Under the pieces are notes generated by a model. That model was not told where the DNA came from and searched no databases. It saw nothing but the letters and a program-made list of their open reading frames with translations. From positions 1-42,896 of the IMG/VR virus record IMGVR_UViG_3300036835_000045: DNA of 42,896 nt; one strand, 5' to 3'. Positions 1-8,735 of this stretch are shown piece after piece. The translations under genes were made by a program, and so were the position numbers. This DNA comes from a virus. Positions within the stretch are counted from its first letter, which is position 1. Every line of letters starts with the position of its first letter.

Positions 1-127
1 CTTACTCTCGCTCAAATTCCTCAGTATGTTCTAGAAGAATTGAACCGAAATTCTTCCGATATGGAGGATATTTCTAGTCAGCACGCAATTTCCCGTGGAG
101 GCACTCCCGCTGGAGTACATGCCGCCA
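1..127. repeat. Terminal direct repeat, left copy (circular overlap)
   Basis: Bases 1-127 are identical to 42770-42896. The portal reading frame continues through the join, so the contig closes into a circle of 42,769 bp. A 127-bp overlap equals a common assembler k-mer length, so it is an assembly artefact rather than a biological terminal repeat. Confidence 0.93.
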
Positions 128-945
128 CAGCTATTTCATATCTACAGGAACAGGATGACTCAGTTCTTTCTGCCTCAATCTCTTCGATTGAGGATGGAGT
201 GGAGCGAATTACCAAACACTGGCTCAGTTATGTTACTCAGTTCTGGGATTCTCAACGACAAATCTCAGTTTCAGGCGAAAATGGTGCCTTTGAGATGTTC
301 GTTTTGGACAAGAATTCACTTAACTCTAATACGAACTACACTGTTCAGGCTGGTTCGGCAACTCCCAGGAGTCAGGCAGCTAAGCAAAGTTTCATCATGG
401 AACTTTTCAAGATGGGACTTATTCCTCCAGATAAGGCGTTGAGATATTTGCAGATGAGCGAGACTGGAAAGATGTATGAAGAACTCCAGATTAATGCTCG
501 TCAGGCTCAACGTGAGAACGTTAAAATGTCTCAGGGTGATCCTAATGTTACTGTGAATTCTTGGGATGAGCATATTGCTCATCTACAGGAACATGATAAC
601 TATAGGAAGCGTCAAAGCTACGAAATGCTGCCTCCTGAACTACAACAAGTGTTCGAGACTCATGTTCGTCAACATAAAGCTATGGTTCTAGTTCATAAGG
701 GAATTCCTCAGGAAATAATTGACCAAGCGATGAATGATCCTTCTGGAGTTGAGCTTGATCGCTTGCTATTCTCTCCGGCGCCTGGAATGATGCCACCGGG
801 GCCGGGAGGCACACCGGGTCAACCCCCTAATTTGCCCCCTAAACCTCCTGGCCCTTTACCGGGAAGTCCATTACAGGGAAATTCACCGGGAGCACAACCT
901 CCATCGGGATTAAGTAGCCCAACACCATTACCACCAGGACATTAA
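1..945 (+). CDS. Portal protein, C-terminal part (gene split by contig ends)
   Basis: This is the 3' part of the portal gene that begins at 41633; the frame is open from base 1 and matches the frame entering the 127-bp overlap at 42770. Joined across the overlap the protein is about 693 residues, normal for P22-type portals. The portal forms the dodecameric ring through which DNA is packaged and ejected. The C-terminus (about the last 60 residues) is a Pro/Gly-rich low-complexity tail after the helical core. It sits between the terminase cluster and the scaffold/capsid genes, as expected. The ATG at 40 is internal and is not a start. Confidence 0.85.
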   Translation, partial: LTLAQIPQYVLEELNRNSSDMEDISSQHAISRGGTPAGVHAATAISYLQEQDDSVLSASISSIEDGVERITKHWLSYVTQFWDSQRQISVSGENGAFEMFVLDKNSLNSNTNYTVQAGSATPRSQAAKQSFIMELFKMGLIPPDKALRYLQMSETGKMYEELQINARQAQRENVKMSQGDPNVTVNSWDEHIAHLQEHDNYRKRQSYEMLPPELQQVFETHVRQHKAMVLVHKGIPQEIIDQAMNDPSGVELDRLLFSPAPGMMPPGPGGTPGQPPNLPPKPPGPLPGSPLQGNSPGAQPPSGLSSPTPLPPGH

Positions 946-946
946 A

Positions 947-1189
947 ATGGCAACTCCACTTCCCCCAAAACAAGGGAAAAAGGGTATGTGGTCAGCTAAA
1001 AGTTTCGCAACGAGACATAACCACAGTCTTGGTCCCGCACAATCTGTTAAAGCTGCAAGTGTAGCCAATGCTATTCTGAAGAAAACTGGTGATGAGGGAC
1101 AAGCTATTCGTATAGCTAATTCTGTGGCTGAAAGATCAGGTACACAGAAAGCTGCGGGTCGTAGATTGATGGGTAAACAAAGTGGCTAG
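947..1189 (+). CDS. Small basic hypothetical virion-cluster protein
   Basis: An 80-residue Lys/Arg/Ala-rich protein starting one base after the portal stop. I do not recognise a family. It ends with the motif QKAAGRRL, which recurs near the N-terminus of the next gene, suggesting a related pair or a local duplication. The position between portal and scaffold suggests a minor head or assembly role; that is inference. It overlaps the next gene by 8 bp. Confidence 0.7.
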   Translation: MATPLPPKQGKKGMWSAKSFATRHNHSLGPAQSVKAASVANAILKKTGDEGQAIRIANSVAERSGTQKAAGRRLMGKQSG

Positions 1190-1439
1190 TCATCAGAAGG
1201 CTGCTGGACGTAGATTAAAACTTACCACTATTAGTGGAGGTAAGGGTCAGAAGCCTGTTACCTTTCATAAAGGTGGACTTCATCAATCTTTAGGAGTTCC
1301 CCAAGGACAAAAAATACCGTCAGGTAAAATGTCATCGGCTCTGGCCGGTAACTATGGTCCGAAGGCTAAAAAACAAGCTAACTTCGCTCAGGGAATGTTA
1401 CGAGCGGGTCGGAACACAGCAAGGAACAATAATGGCTAG
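1182..1439 (+). CDS. Small basic hypothetical virion-cluster protein
   Basis: An 85-residue, Lys/Gly/Gln-rich protein with a GTG start at 1182 overlapping the previous stop. Its N-terminus carries HQKAAGRRL, a near copy of the preceding protein's C-terminal TQKAAGRRL. No recognised domain. It overlaps the start of the next gene by 8 bp, so the three small genes are probably translationally coupled. Role unknown. Confidence 0.65.
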   Translation: MASHQKAAGRRLKLTTISGGKGQKPVTFHKGGLHQSLGVPQGQKIPSGKMSSALAGNYGPKAKKQANFAQGMLRAGRNTARNNNG

Positions 1440-1923
1440 AGCACAAGTTGGAAACATTCATGGATTCGCCGCTGTCGGTGCTAATGGGTTCGTAGGAAAT
1501 ATCACGGCAGATGGGTCAAACACAGTTACGATTGATGACACCTTTGGTGTTCCTGTAGGAAGCAACGTTGATATTATCAATAAAACAACTGGTGCTGTTC
1601 TTGCTAGCAATCGTCAGATCACTGGTCTTACTAGTGCTGGTGTATTAACTTATAGTGGTGCTGATGTTGCTGCTGTACCGGGTACTCATGTTGTTGTTCT
1701 TACTGGAACTACTACTAATACTGGATATACTAATCTTAATGGTGGATCTACTCCTGGCGAAGCTTTTACAATGGGTGGGGAAGCAATGACCATTGATCGT
1801 GCCAGAACTAGATTGAAGGCTATTAATGGTACAACTTATTCTGATACTGAGTTGGATAAGTTGACCTTTAATGATATGAAGTACGCTCTCCGTCTTGCTG
1901 AGGCTCCTGGGAGTGTTTACTAA
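1432..1923 (+). CDS. Beta-rich protein sharing a domain with the major capsid protein
   Basis: A 163-residue protein. I chose the ATG at 1432 because AAGGA lies 6-7 nt upstream; a longer in-frame start at 1354 would overlap the previous gene heavily. Residues about 22-80 (TADGSNTVTID ... LTYSGADV) closely parallel residues about 144-205 of the major capsid protein (TADGANTVTVD ... VTYDGADV). In the capsid protein this stretch looks like an insertion in the HK97 fold. A stand-alone copy next to the capsid genes suggests a decoration or head-stabilising protein; the similarity is seen, the role is inferred. Confidence 0.75.
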   Translation: MARAQVGNIHGFAAVGANGFVGNITADGSNTVTIDDTFGVPVGSNVDIINKTTGAVLASNRQITGLTSAGVLTYSGADVAAVPGTHVVVLTGTTTNTGYTNLNGGSTPGEAFTMGGEAMTIDRARTRLKAINGTTYSDTELDKLTFNDMKYALRLAEAPGSVY

Positions 1924-2327
1924 TGGCTGTCCCTCCGCAGTTTATTAAGAAAGCTGCTAAGCGTAGAATTGACGCTCCTGTTCCAACTAATCAGGCTGGT
2001 AACACAAAGAAAGTTTCTACTTTTAGGAATCCAGGAAATAAGGCTGGTATTAATCAGAATCAACAAGTTTCTTCTCTTGCAAAAGTAGGTGCCCCTGATC
2101 CTGATGCTGGTAATGAAGTAGGAGAAAACTTCGTTAAGCCTGGAAGGGGTGGACCAACTCCACCTGCATCTGGAGGAACTTTTCTGGACCAATTGAAATC
2201 TGTTGCTCCTAAAAAGCCAAAGACTAAGGTTCAGCCAGCAGCCGCTCGTAAAGTTTTGGCTATGAGACTAGCGAAGGCGAGAAATGCCCCCTCCCCAACC
2301 TCCCTCGGCCAGAACCCCGGTCAATAA
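1923..2327 (+). CDS. Basic Pro/Lys-rich hypothetical protein
   Basis: A 134-residue basic protein, mostly low complexity (Lys, Pro, Ala, Asn). The ATG overlaps the previous stop in a TAATG arrangement, implying coupled translation. No family recognised. Its location just before the scaffold gene suggests an assembly or internal head role, unproven. It overlaps the next gene by 44 bp in another frame. Confidence 0.65.
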   Translation: MAVPPQFIKKAAKRRIDAPVPTNQAGNTKKVSTFRNPGNKAGINQNQQVSSLAKVGAPDPDAGNEVGENFVKPGRGGPTPPASGGTFLDQLKSVAPKKPKTKVQPAAARKVLAMRLAKARNAPSPTSLGQNPGQ

Positions 2328-2679
2328 TCCTCTGTTAGCTTTGCTAGCAGAAGGTGGACAAGCTCAACAACCAAACTTGCCCCAAATTCCTCAGGGTTTA
2401 GGTTCACCAATTCAACAAGGTATGCCAGTAGGTCCACAAACTCCACCACAAGGTATGCCACCGGGTATGCCACTTTCTAATCCTGCCCAACAAGCTTCTG
2501 GGATGATTCCAAATCTTGGAGTTCGTTCTGGGATGGGGGGTATGCTTTCAGATAAGTTGGCTAGAATTGGAGGACAAGCTCCAACTCCACCAATTAATCC
2601 AGTAGTTGAAACATTCGATAATGCTCCGCCGATTGTTCGTGAAGCGATCCGTCGACGCTTATTCACACAAGGAATGTAA
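2284..2679 (+). CDS. Pro/Gln/Gly-rich hypothetical protein
   Basis: A 131-residue protein. Residues about 1-85 are Pro/Gln/Met/Gly-rich with repeated QGMP/PGMP units. The C-terminal 45 residues look ordered (PPIVREAIRRRLFTQGM end). AAGGCGAGA lies just upstream of the ATG at 2284. It abuts the scaffold gene with no gap. Unrecognised; it resembles disordered head-assembly accessory proteins, but that is a guess. Confidence 0.65.
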   Translation: MPPPQPPSARTPVNNPLLALLAEGGQAQQPNLPQIPQGLGSPIQQGMPVGPQTPPQGMPPGMPLSNPAQQASGMIPNLGVRSGMGGMLSDKLARIGGQAPTPPINPVVETFDNAPPIVREAIRRRLFTQGM

Positions 2680-3507
2680 ATGTCAGACCCAAGTTCCCAG
2701 GGGCCTCCTGATATTTCTGGATATATGCCAGATGTTTCAGGGGCTACAGGATCAGATACTTCAGGCCAGGGCGAAGCCAGCCTATCCGATGATTTTTTGC
2801 GTAACGTTCCCGAAGCTGACAGGGCCGTTGTTGGACGGTACATCAAAGATTGGGATTCCGGTGTTACCAAGAGATTCCAGGAGATTCATAACCAGTATGC
2901 TCCTTACAAAGATCTAGGGAGTGTTGAACAACTTCGGAGTGCTATTGAAGTCTATGACTTGTTGGACAATAGTCCTGAAGTTGTTTATGAAACTCTGAAG
3001 CAACATTTCCAAGAGAATGTTGCTCCTCAGAATTACCAGGGTTATAATCCACAGAATCAACAATTTCAAGCACCACCACAACCTCCTCCTGAACTTCAAC
3101 AGGCACTTAATCCATTCATCCAGCCTCTACAGGAAAAACTTCAAGAGCAGCAAGAGATGATGGAGAAAATGGCCCAGGTGATTTTGCAGGGGAATCAGAG
3201 TCAACAGGAAGCTGCTGAGGATCGTGCTTTGGATCAATATCTTGCCGAGTTGGAAGAACGACACGGTAAATTTGACCAGCGTGCAATTCTCATGAGTTTG
3301 TATGAAGGCAAAGACGGGGATCAAGCTGTAAAAGAATGGCGTGAATCTCTTAGTCAGTGGGCGCCACAACCACAAACTCAAGTTCCTCCGCCCTTGTTTG
3401 GTGGGAGCACTCCTTCTGATAATGTTGATATTGGTGCTATGTCAGATAAGGACGTTCGATCATTGACCGCAAATGTTTTTGCGGCTTTGCAGAACAATAA
3501 TCAATAA
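2680..3507 (+). CDS. Putative capsid scaffold protein
   Basis: A 275-residue acidic, Gln/Glu-rich, largely helical protein directly upstream of the major capsid gene, the standard scaffold position. Residues about 115-175 are a Pro/Gln stretch leading into a coiled coil (LQEKLQEQQEMMEKMAQ). The C-terminus (SDKDVRSLTANVFAAL) would be a short helix, typical of scaffold segments that contact the coat. Composition and synteny support the call rather than a catalytic motif. Scaffolds guide procapsid assembly and are lost before DNA packaging. Confidence 0.75.
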   Translation: MSDPSSQGPPDISGYMPDVSGATGSDTSGQGEASLSDDFLRNVPEADRAVVGRYIKDWDSGVTKRFQEIHNQYAPYKDLGSVEQLRSAIEVYDLLDNSPEVVYETLKQHFQENVAPQNYQGYNPQNQQFQAPPQPPPELQQALNPFIQPLQEKLQEQQEMMEKMAQVILQGNQSQQEAAEDRALDQYLAELEERHGKFDQRAILMSLYEGKDGDQAVKEWRESLSQWAPQPQTQVPPPLFGGSTPSDNVDIGAMSDKDVRSLTANVFAALQNNNQ

Positions 3508-3517
3508 GGACAAGGCA

Positions 3518-4729
3518 ATGGCACAAGCCACCATGACGGCCCTTACCGCTATCCTTAAGGAGATTTACGAGGGTCGTATTGAATCTCAACTTCAAAACGA
3601 AGTTGTTGCAGCTAAGCGAATTGAGCGAACCTCCGATGGAGTTGTTGAAACCGTCGGTGGTAAGTATGTAGACTTCCCAATTCGTGTCGGTCGAAATGCA
3701 GGTGTTGGTAACCGACTCGAAAACGAAGCTTTGCCTACTGCTGGTTCACAGCAATACGCTGCGCCGCATGTTCCTCTGACGTATTGTTATGGTAGAGTTC
3801 GACTCACTGGTCAGCTTATTGAGTTGGCTGAGAAGAACTACCAGTCTTTTGCTTCCGCCCTTGATGAAGAAATGAATGGAATTAAGGACGATGCAGCTAA
3901 GGACTACAACCGTCAGATTTATGGTAATGGAACTGGCGTTATGGCTAACGTTACGGCTGATGGTGCAAATACTGTCACGGTTGACAATATACAGTACCTC
4001 GAAGTTGGAGGTTTCATTGATATTAGGACTCGTGCTACTGGTGCGGCGGTTGCTGTCCAGAGAAATATCACGGCCATCAATGAATCTACAAAGACTGTAA
4101 CGTATGACGGTGCCGATGTTACAGCCACAACTGCTGAGGGAATCTATCGTGAGGGCAACTTCACTGGTGGTACTTCCCGAGAGTTGTCAGGATTTGATCT
4201 GATTATTTCAGATACACTTGTGCTGCATGGAATTGATCCAGCTTTGCAGCCTAAGTGGAAGGCAAGTATTGCCAACAATCCCGGTGGTGCTGGAACTCCC
4301 AGGGCACTTTCTGAAGGTCTTATGATTCAGACCTGCGATACTGTTCGCACAAAGTCTGGTCGCAAGATCACAGTTATTTTCACTGGCCTTGGATGCCGTC
4401 GTGCTTACTTTAACCTTCTAACTCAGCAACGCCGCTACACGGATACTAAGCAATTCGATGGCGGCTTCCAGGGTTTGGCCTTCAACTACGGAACTGAAAT
4501 CCCTGTAGTGGAAGATGTGGATTGCAAGCCAAACACCATGAAGTTCATTGATGAAAAGTCACTTAAGATTTTCCGTAATCGTCCCTGGCATTGGGCCGAT
4601 ACAGACGGAACGGTTCTTAAGTGGGTTACTGGTTATGATGCCTGGGAAGGTTTCATGAAGCAGTACAGCGAATTAGGGACAACACATCGCAACGCTCAAG
4701 CATCTCTGAACGACATTATCGAGGGCTAG
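3518..4729 (+). CDS. Major capsid protein (HK97 fold)
   Basis: A 403-residue protein. ATG at 3518 chosen because AAGGA lies 7 nt upstream; the in-frame start at 3473 falls inside the scaffold gene. The N-terminal helix (LKEIYEGRIESQL), a region like the E-loop around residues 45-75 and the long central helix (ALDEEMNGIKDDAAKDYNRQ) fit HK97-type coat proteins of podoviruses and actinophages. Residues about 144-205 look like an inserted beta-domain, also present alone in the protein at 1432. A strong hairpin terminator follows, consistent with high expression. Confidence 0.9.
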   Translation: MAQATMTALTAILKEIYEGRIESQLQNEVVAAKRIERTSDGVVETVGGKYVDFPIRVGRNAGVGNRLENEALPTAGSQQYAAPHVPLTYCYGRVRLTGQLIELAEKNYQSFASALDEEMNGIKDDAAKDYNRQIYGNGTGVMANVTADGANTVTVDNIQYLEVGGFIDIRTRATGAAVAVQRNITAINESTKTVTYDGADVTATTAEGIYREGNFTGGTSRELSGFDLIISDTLVLHGIDPALQPKWKASIANNPGGAGTPRALSEGLMIQTCDTVRTKSGRKITVIFTGLGCRRAYFNLLTQQRRYTDTKQFDGGFQGLAFNYGTEIPVVEDVDCKPNTMKFIDEKSLKIFRNRPWHWADTDGTVLKWVTGYDAWEGFMKQYSELGTTHRNAQASLNDIIEG

Positions 4730-4793
4730 ACTGAATGAAAAAGTATTCTGAAACTTGGAGTAAGAACAGGGTACATTGATTTCCACGGGAGGA

Positions 4794-4829
4794 GAAGGGA
4801 GCAGGGCTGTCGGACCCCCTGCTCCCTTC
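4794..4829 (+). terminator. Strong hairpin after the capsid gene
   Basis: GAAGGGAGCAGGG (4794-4806) pairs perfectly with CCCTGCTCCCTTC (4817-4829), a 13-bp stem extendable by an A-T pair, with a 10-nt loop. The U-tract after it is weak (TTCACATTT), so it may be a partial terminator or an RNA-stabilising hairpin that sets the high coat-to-lysis gene ratio. Confidence 0.75.
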
Positions 4830-4847
4830 TTCACATTTAGGAGAATT

Positions 4848-5609
4848 ATGAGTCTTTATCCATGTAGACGTGATCTTAAGCCATATGATCCCGGACCTGA
4901 TCCTACAATTGTTCCTTGGATGGTTATTGCCCATGTGGCAGTTTATAATCAGCCTGGAATTGATGAGGGTCCAGCTTATCATGATGGTCTAGAGTGGCAC
5001 TTCTATATTGACAAAGGCCCAGGTGCTCCACAAGATATTATCACACAACTTCGTGATACTCAGTACCAAGCAGATTCCAGTTATCTTGCTAATGGTTTCT
5101 GGAAAAATGGACGATTTTGTGGAGCTATTAGCTTTGAATCTGAGGGAACGGGTGATGATCCTTGGACTGATGCTCAGGTTGATGCCATAGTTTGGCTGTT
5201 TCAGGAAGCTCATTTCTTGGATGGAATCCCTATGCAAGTTTGTCCTGCTTGGGATGCTCAGGGATTTGGTTATCACAGATTGTTCAATGAGTGGAATCAG
5301 CCATATCATTCATGCCCTGGGGATCAGAAGGTAGATCAATTCAACAATGTAATCATGCCTAGACTTCTAAAGCCTGTTACTGAACCATCGGAGGATGATG
5401 TGGCTTTGCATATTGTATCAGCAAAAGGTGGAAATGGCTCATGGTGGCTTACTGATTGGATTACAAAGCGTTACATCAATACTCCTGATGAAGCTGCCAA
5501 TATTGTCTTTTCAACTGTTAAGACAGGTGGAAAGATTGAACACAATGGTCAGAATGGTCCGGTAGAATATCCAAAAGATGTTGTAGACTGGGTTCCTGAG
5601 GTTAGTTGA
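4848..5609 (+). CDS. Endolysin, N-acetylmuramoyl-L-alanine amidase (PGRP/Amidase_2)
   Basis: A 253-residue protein; ATG at 4848 has AGGAG 5 nt upstream, so I rejected the longer in-frame start. Residues about 20-175 show the zinc amidase pattern: H29 (VIAHVAV), an internal His at 143 (GYHRLF), and a C-terminal HSCPGD (C156) expected to complete the zinc site. E97 (SFESEG) may be catalytic. Residues about 185-253 are a separate small domain (SWWLTDWITKRYI), perhaps cell-wall binding. It cleaves the amide between MurNAc and L-Ala for lysis. It lies right after the capsid terminator; no holin is adjacent. Confidence 0.85.
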   Translation: MSLYPCRRDLKPYDPGPDPTIVPWMVIAHVAVYNQPGIDEGPAYHDGLEWHFYIDKGPGAPQDIITQLRDTQYQADSSYLANGFWKNGRFCGAISFESEGTGDDPWTDAQVDAIVWLFQEAHFLDGIPMQVCPAWDAQGFGYHRLFNEWNQPYHSCPGDQKVDQFNNVIMPRLLKPVTEPSEDDVALHIVSAKGGNGSWWLTDWITKRYINTPDEAANIVFSTVKTGGKIEHNGQNGPVEYPKDVVDWVPEVS

Positions 5610-6082
5610 TGGACGTTAAGAAACGTCTGATAGAATTAGCAGACGGATCATACGTTGAAGAAGATGTTCTCAACATTGTGGAAAAGATTCGCGCCTACGA
5701 TAGCAATCTTAGCGTCAAGTATTGCGATCCTGCTCGGGCTGATCCAAGTGATCCTCCTTATAAAGTAGTAGAGCTTTGTCCTGATGGTATGGAGCGAGTA
5801 GTATTTGGAGTGTGGGAACTCAATGAGAAAATACTTGAAAGGCTCTATGCTGCTGATAACTCCCGCACTAACGTTCTCGTTGACATACATGGCAATAATC
5901 TTATTGCGAAAGCGCAACAGGAACGTCGTTATAACGAGGTATGTCTAGAGGATCAAGACGTAGTATCACATCTTCTGAAATCTCCTAAGGGACGCTATAG
6001 TTTTAGACGCCGCCTTGACGATGCTTTGGTCATCGTAGACGATGATTCCTGTAGAAAGCACAAAGTCTATGAACGTAGGTGA
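5609..6082 (+). CDS. Hypothetical protein downstream of endolysin
   Basis: A 157-residue charged protein. Its ATG overlaps the endolysin stop (ATGA), so I prefer 5609 to the TTG at 5606. No recognised domain; mixed alpha/beta by eye (CPDGMERVVFGVWELNEKILERLY). The position between lysin and head-tail adaptor is consistent with a structural or assembly role, but nothing in the sequence shows it. The C-terminus overlaps the next gene. Confidence 0.7.
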   Translation: MDVKKRLIELADGSYVEEDVLNIVEKIRAYDSNLSVKYCDPARADPSDPPYKVVELCPDGMERVVFGVWELNEKILERLYAADNSRTNVLVDIHGNNLIAKAQQERRYNEVCLEDQDVVSHLLKSPKGRYSFRRRLDDALVIVDDDSCRKHKVYERR

Positions 6083-6695
6083 TATTAAGCGTCGTGCATC
6101 TAACCTCTTGGGTGATGATGCTATGCTTGTCTTTGAAACAGCTGATCTTCTAGACATGATTAATGATGCCCAGATGGATATTTGTCGTAAAACTGGTTTT
6201 TTAACAGGTACAGATAACTTTGATGGGGTTAAAGGAACAGAGAAGTATGATCTACAGGCTAGTTGTATAGAAGTAAAGCGTGTGACTTGGCAGGGATCAC
6301 GTTTGATTCGTACCACTTGGCAGGAATTAGACATGATTGATCCTGCAAGAAATACTACTCAGGGAACTCCTACAAAATTCTATGTAGATGGCGATCAAAT
6401 TGGTCTTTACCCTGTTCCTAGCACTACTACCACGTTGGCTGTTTCTGTTCAATACTCTCGTTGTCCAATTGCATTGAGTTCTGATACTCAAACTCCTGAA
6501 CTTCCATTGGCTTTCCACGAAGATATTGTGACAAGAGTAGTTGCTCGGGGACATGAGCAAGTTGAGGATTTTCAAGCTTCACAAGCTAAGGCAACTGAGT
6601 ATAATCAGTCAATTACCCTTACTCAGCAGCAGTTGATGGATGGAACTGAGGAAACTTACTCTTATATCAGAGATACAGAGGGACCGTATACTTAA
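6069..6695 (+). CDS. Head-to-tail adaptor protein
   Basis: About 208 residues from the ATG at 6069 (MNVGDIKRRASNLLGDD), which fits the usual N-terminus of this family; an in-frame ATG at 6042 is the alternative. The helical N-terminal domain (ADLLDMINDAQMDICRKTGF), the PTKFYVDGDQIGLYPVPS segment and the C-terminal helix are typical of podovirus adaptors that bind beneath the portal (P22 gp4 / T7 gp11 role). It directly precedes the nozzle gene, as expected. The recognition rests on pattern memory, not on a search. Confidence 0.72.
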   Translation: MNVGDIKRRASNLLGDDAMLVFETADLLDMINDAQMDICRKTGFLTGTDNFDGVKGTEKYDLQASCIEVKRVTWQGSRLIRTTWQELDMIDPARNTTQGTPTKFYVDGDQIGLYPVPSTTTTLAVSVQYSRCPIALSSDTQTPELPLAFHEDIVTRVVARGHEQVEDFQASQAKATEYNQSITLTQQQLMDGTEETYSYIRDTEGPYT

Positions 6696-8260
6696 TGCCT
6701 CGTCCTACTAGTTTTCAAGATATGGAATTGAAGAACTTTTCAGGATTGGACCTTCGTGGCCCTTCTGAATTGCTGTCTGAGCGTAGTTTGGCTTCTCTGA
6801 TTAATATGGAAGTCGGAGATGTGGGACAACTTAAGAGTAGACCTGGGTTTAAGCAGATTTATAACGGTTCAGCTTTTGGAAACGTGCCCTGTAGATTTAT
6901 TGGACATCACACTGGTAACACTCATAGTCAAATTCTGATTCAAACTATTGTTGATGGCTTTGTGTCACTTCATGGTGCGGGTAAAATTTTTGTTTCTAGT
7001 GATGGTGGAGTAACTTTTACTCAAATTTCTACTCCTGCGGGTACAAACTATCAATGTGGTAGAAGCTCACAGTACGGAAGTACCTACGGCACTAACATTC
7101 CAAGTTCATCTGGACTGTTGGGTTGGGATGGAGCTACCTTTACAACTCCAATTTCAGGGACAAAGGGTAGTTCTTACAATGGATTCTTCGCACAAGATCG
7201 CTACTTCACAATTGAAGATTCGTCAGGTCAACTGTGGTTCTCTGATCCTGGTAATGCTGCCTCATATCCTGGCGCAAATACTATCGGGTTCACAGTTGAT
7301 AACAAAGACAAGATCGTAGGTATCGTTCCCTACAGGGATAGAGTGGTAATTTTCTTCCAGAACTCTATTCGAGTGCTCTATACCAATGGTCCCCCATCTT
7401 CGTGGATTTTGAAGTTCCTTCCATTTTATATGGGTGTGAGAACTCAGGATTGCTACTATGTCTATAGGGATCTAATCTACTTCTTGTCCTCTGAAGGGTT
7501 TTTCAGAACTGATCTTTCACAACTTGAAGAACTCTCAAAGCCAATTGCTCCGGTTTTTCAGACACGATGGGAAGCTTACGAATTAAATGCTCCAACCTAT
7601 AACAAATATACAGATGCTATTGGATTTTGGAGAGATAGATTCATTATCTCACTGAGAACTCGTGGGGCTAGTACTCCTTATATCCCTACTCATAGAATGT
7701 TTATGTATAACATTCGTAATGGAGCATGGTCTGAGATAATCCCGAATATAAGTAATAGTGATTCTCTACCATTCTCTCCATCTACTTCTTTCATGTCTGT
7801 ATTTATGGGTAGGAGAGCTGCATCTGTCAGTGAGTATGTCAAGGAAGGTCTTTACATGCTTACTGGTGATAGTTCAGGTAGACTTTTCTGTTTCGATGAT
7901 GAAGATCCTGTGTATTATGATGGAACTTCTAATGCTACTAACTTCATAACTACAATGAGAACAAAAGATATTGATGCAGATTTACCATCAGAACAGAAAC
8001 GTTCTCCAAGAGTAGCCTTCCGTTATCGTAAGACCAACACCACAACAGTCAATACAAAGATGAATGTGAATGGAACAGATCAAGCGGTTGTTCCAGTTTC
8101 ATCAAACTCAACAGCATCAAAACAAGTTCGTCTTAAGGGTCCGGGATATTTCCGTAAGTTCAGTCTAGAAATCTCAGATACCTCAGATCAATATGTAGAA
8201 ATTGAGGGAGTCACTGTAACTATTAAACGTAAGAATGAATTGTCTGAGACAACTACATGA
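6695..8260 (+). CDS. Tail nozzle / DNA stabilisation protein (beta-propeller)
   Basis: A 521-residue protein dominated by beta-strand and Gly/Ser turns. The segment IVPYRDRVVIFFQNSIRVLY and repeated aromatic strand motifs match P22 gp10 / T7 gp12-type nozzle proteins, which form a hexameric tube below the adaptor. The N-terminus (FSGLDLRGPSELLSERSLASLINMEVGDVGQLKSR, cited in part) matches the start seen in many podovirus nozzle proteins. It overlaps the adaptor stop by one base and the next gene by 4 bp. Confidence 0.8.
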   Translation: MPRPTSFQDMELKNFSGLDLRGPSELLSERSLASLINMEVGDVGQLKSRPGFKQIYNGSAFGNVPCRFIGHHTGNTHSQILIQTIVDGFVSLHGAGKIFVSSDGGVTFTQISTPAGTNYQCGRSSQYGSTYGTNIPSSSGLLGWDGATFTTPISGTKGSSYNGFFAQDRYFTIEDSSGQLWFSDPGNAASYPGANTIGFTVDNKDKIVGIVPYRDRVVIFFQNSIRVLYTNGPPSSWILKFLPFYMGVRTQDCYYVYRDLIYFLSSEGFFRTDLSQLEELSKPIAPVFQTRWEAYELNAPTYNKYTDAIGFWRDRFIISLRTRGASTPYIPTHRMFMYNIRNGAWSEIIPNISNSDSLPFSPSTSFMSVFMGRRAASVSEYVKEGLYMLTGDSSGRLFCFDDEDPVYYDGTSNATNFITTMRTKDIDADLPSEQKRSPRVAFRYRKTNTTTVNTKMNVNGTDQAVVPVSSNSTASKQVRLKGPGYFRKFSLEISDTSDQYVEIEGVTVTIKRKNELSETTT

Positions 8261-8733
8261 GTACACACGAACTATACCCTTATTTTGATCCTGCGGGGCA
8301 AATACAATGGGAGGGAGAAGTTCTCTCTCCTGCTGACGTGGGTGACACAGATGTTGGTCAAGCTACTGCAAAAGCAAATGCAGATCACCAACATGGTTTA
8401 TTTTACGGTCCCTGGAACTCTATAGCTTTAGCTAATCCTTGGGTAATTTATGGAGCACCTTATAGATCCCCGGAATACGCCCGAGTTGGTGGAACATGCA
8501 TTATTCGTGGGATGATTAAGGGCGGCACAGTTGGGCAAACCATTGGAATCCTCCCTGTAGGATACATTCCAAAGACCGCAACAGAGATGTTTATTTGTTG
8601 GGGTCAAGGTGGAGCTTCAAGAGTTGATCTTCGTGCTGATGGAACCTTGATTGCATCAGAGAGTAATCCTGGTGTTGGTTCTGGAGCTTATGGATATCTC
8701 AGTCTCGGTCCAAATTTCTATTCTACGGATTAA
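8257..8733 (+). CDS. Tail fibre-like or minor tail protein
   Basis: A 158-residue protein. The C-terminal half (WNSIALANPWVIYG ... IIRGMIKGGTVGQTIGILPVGY) matches the beta-sandwich domain found at the tips of many actinophage tail proteins, in which a hydrophobic strand repeat ends in LPxGYxP. The N-terminus is a short linker with QATAKANADHQH. Likely a small receptor-binding or collar fibre protein. ATGA overlap with the nozzle gene. Confidence 0.65.
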   Translation: MSTHELYPYFDPAGQIQWEGEVLSPADVGDTDVGQATAKANADHQHGLFYGPWNSIALANPWVIYGAPYRSPEYARVGGTCIIRGMIKGGTVGQTIGILPVGYIPKTATEMFICWGQGGASRVDLRADGTLIASESNPGVGSGAYGYLSLGPNFYSTD

Positions 8734-8735
8734 TT

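Noticed and set aside
4734-4778. 14-codon frame after the capsid gene
   Set aside because: Too short, no ribosome site, and directly followed by the terminator stem.
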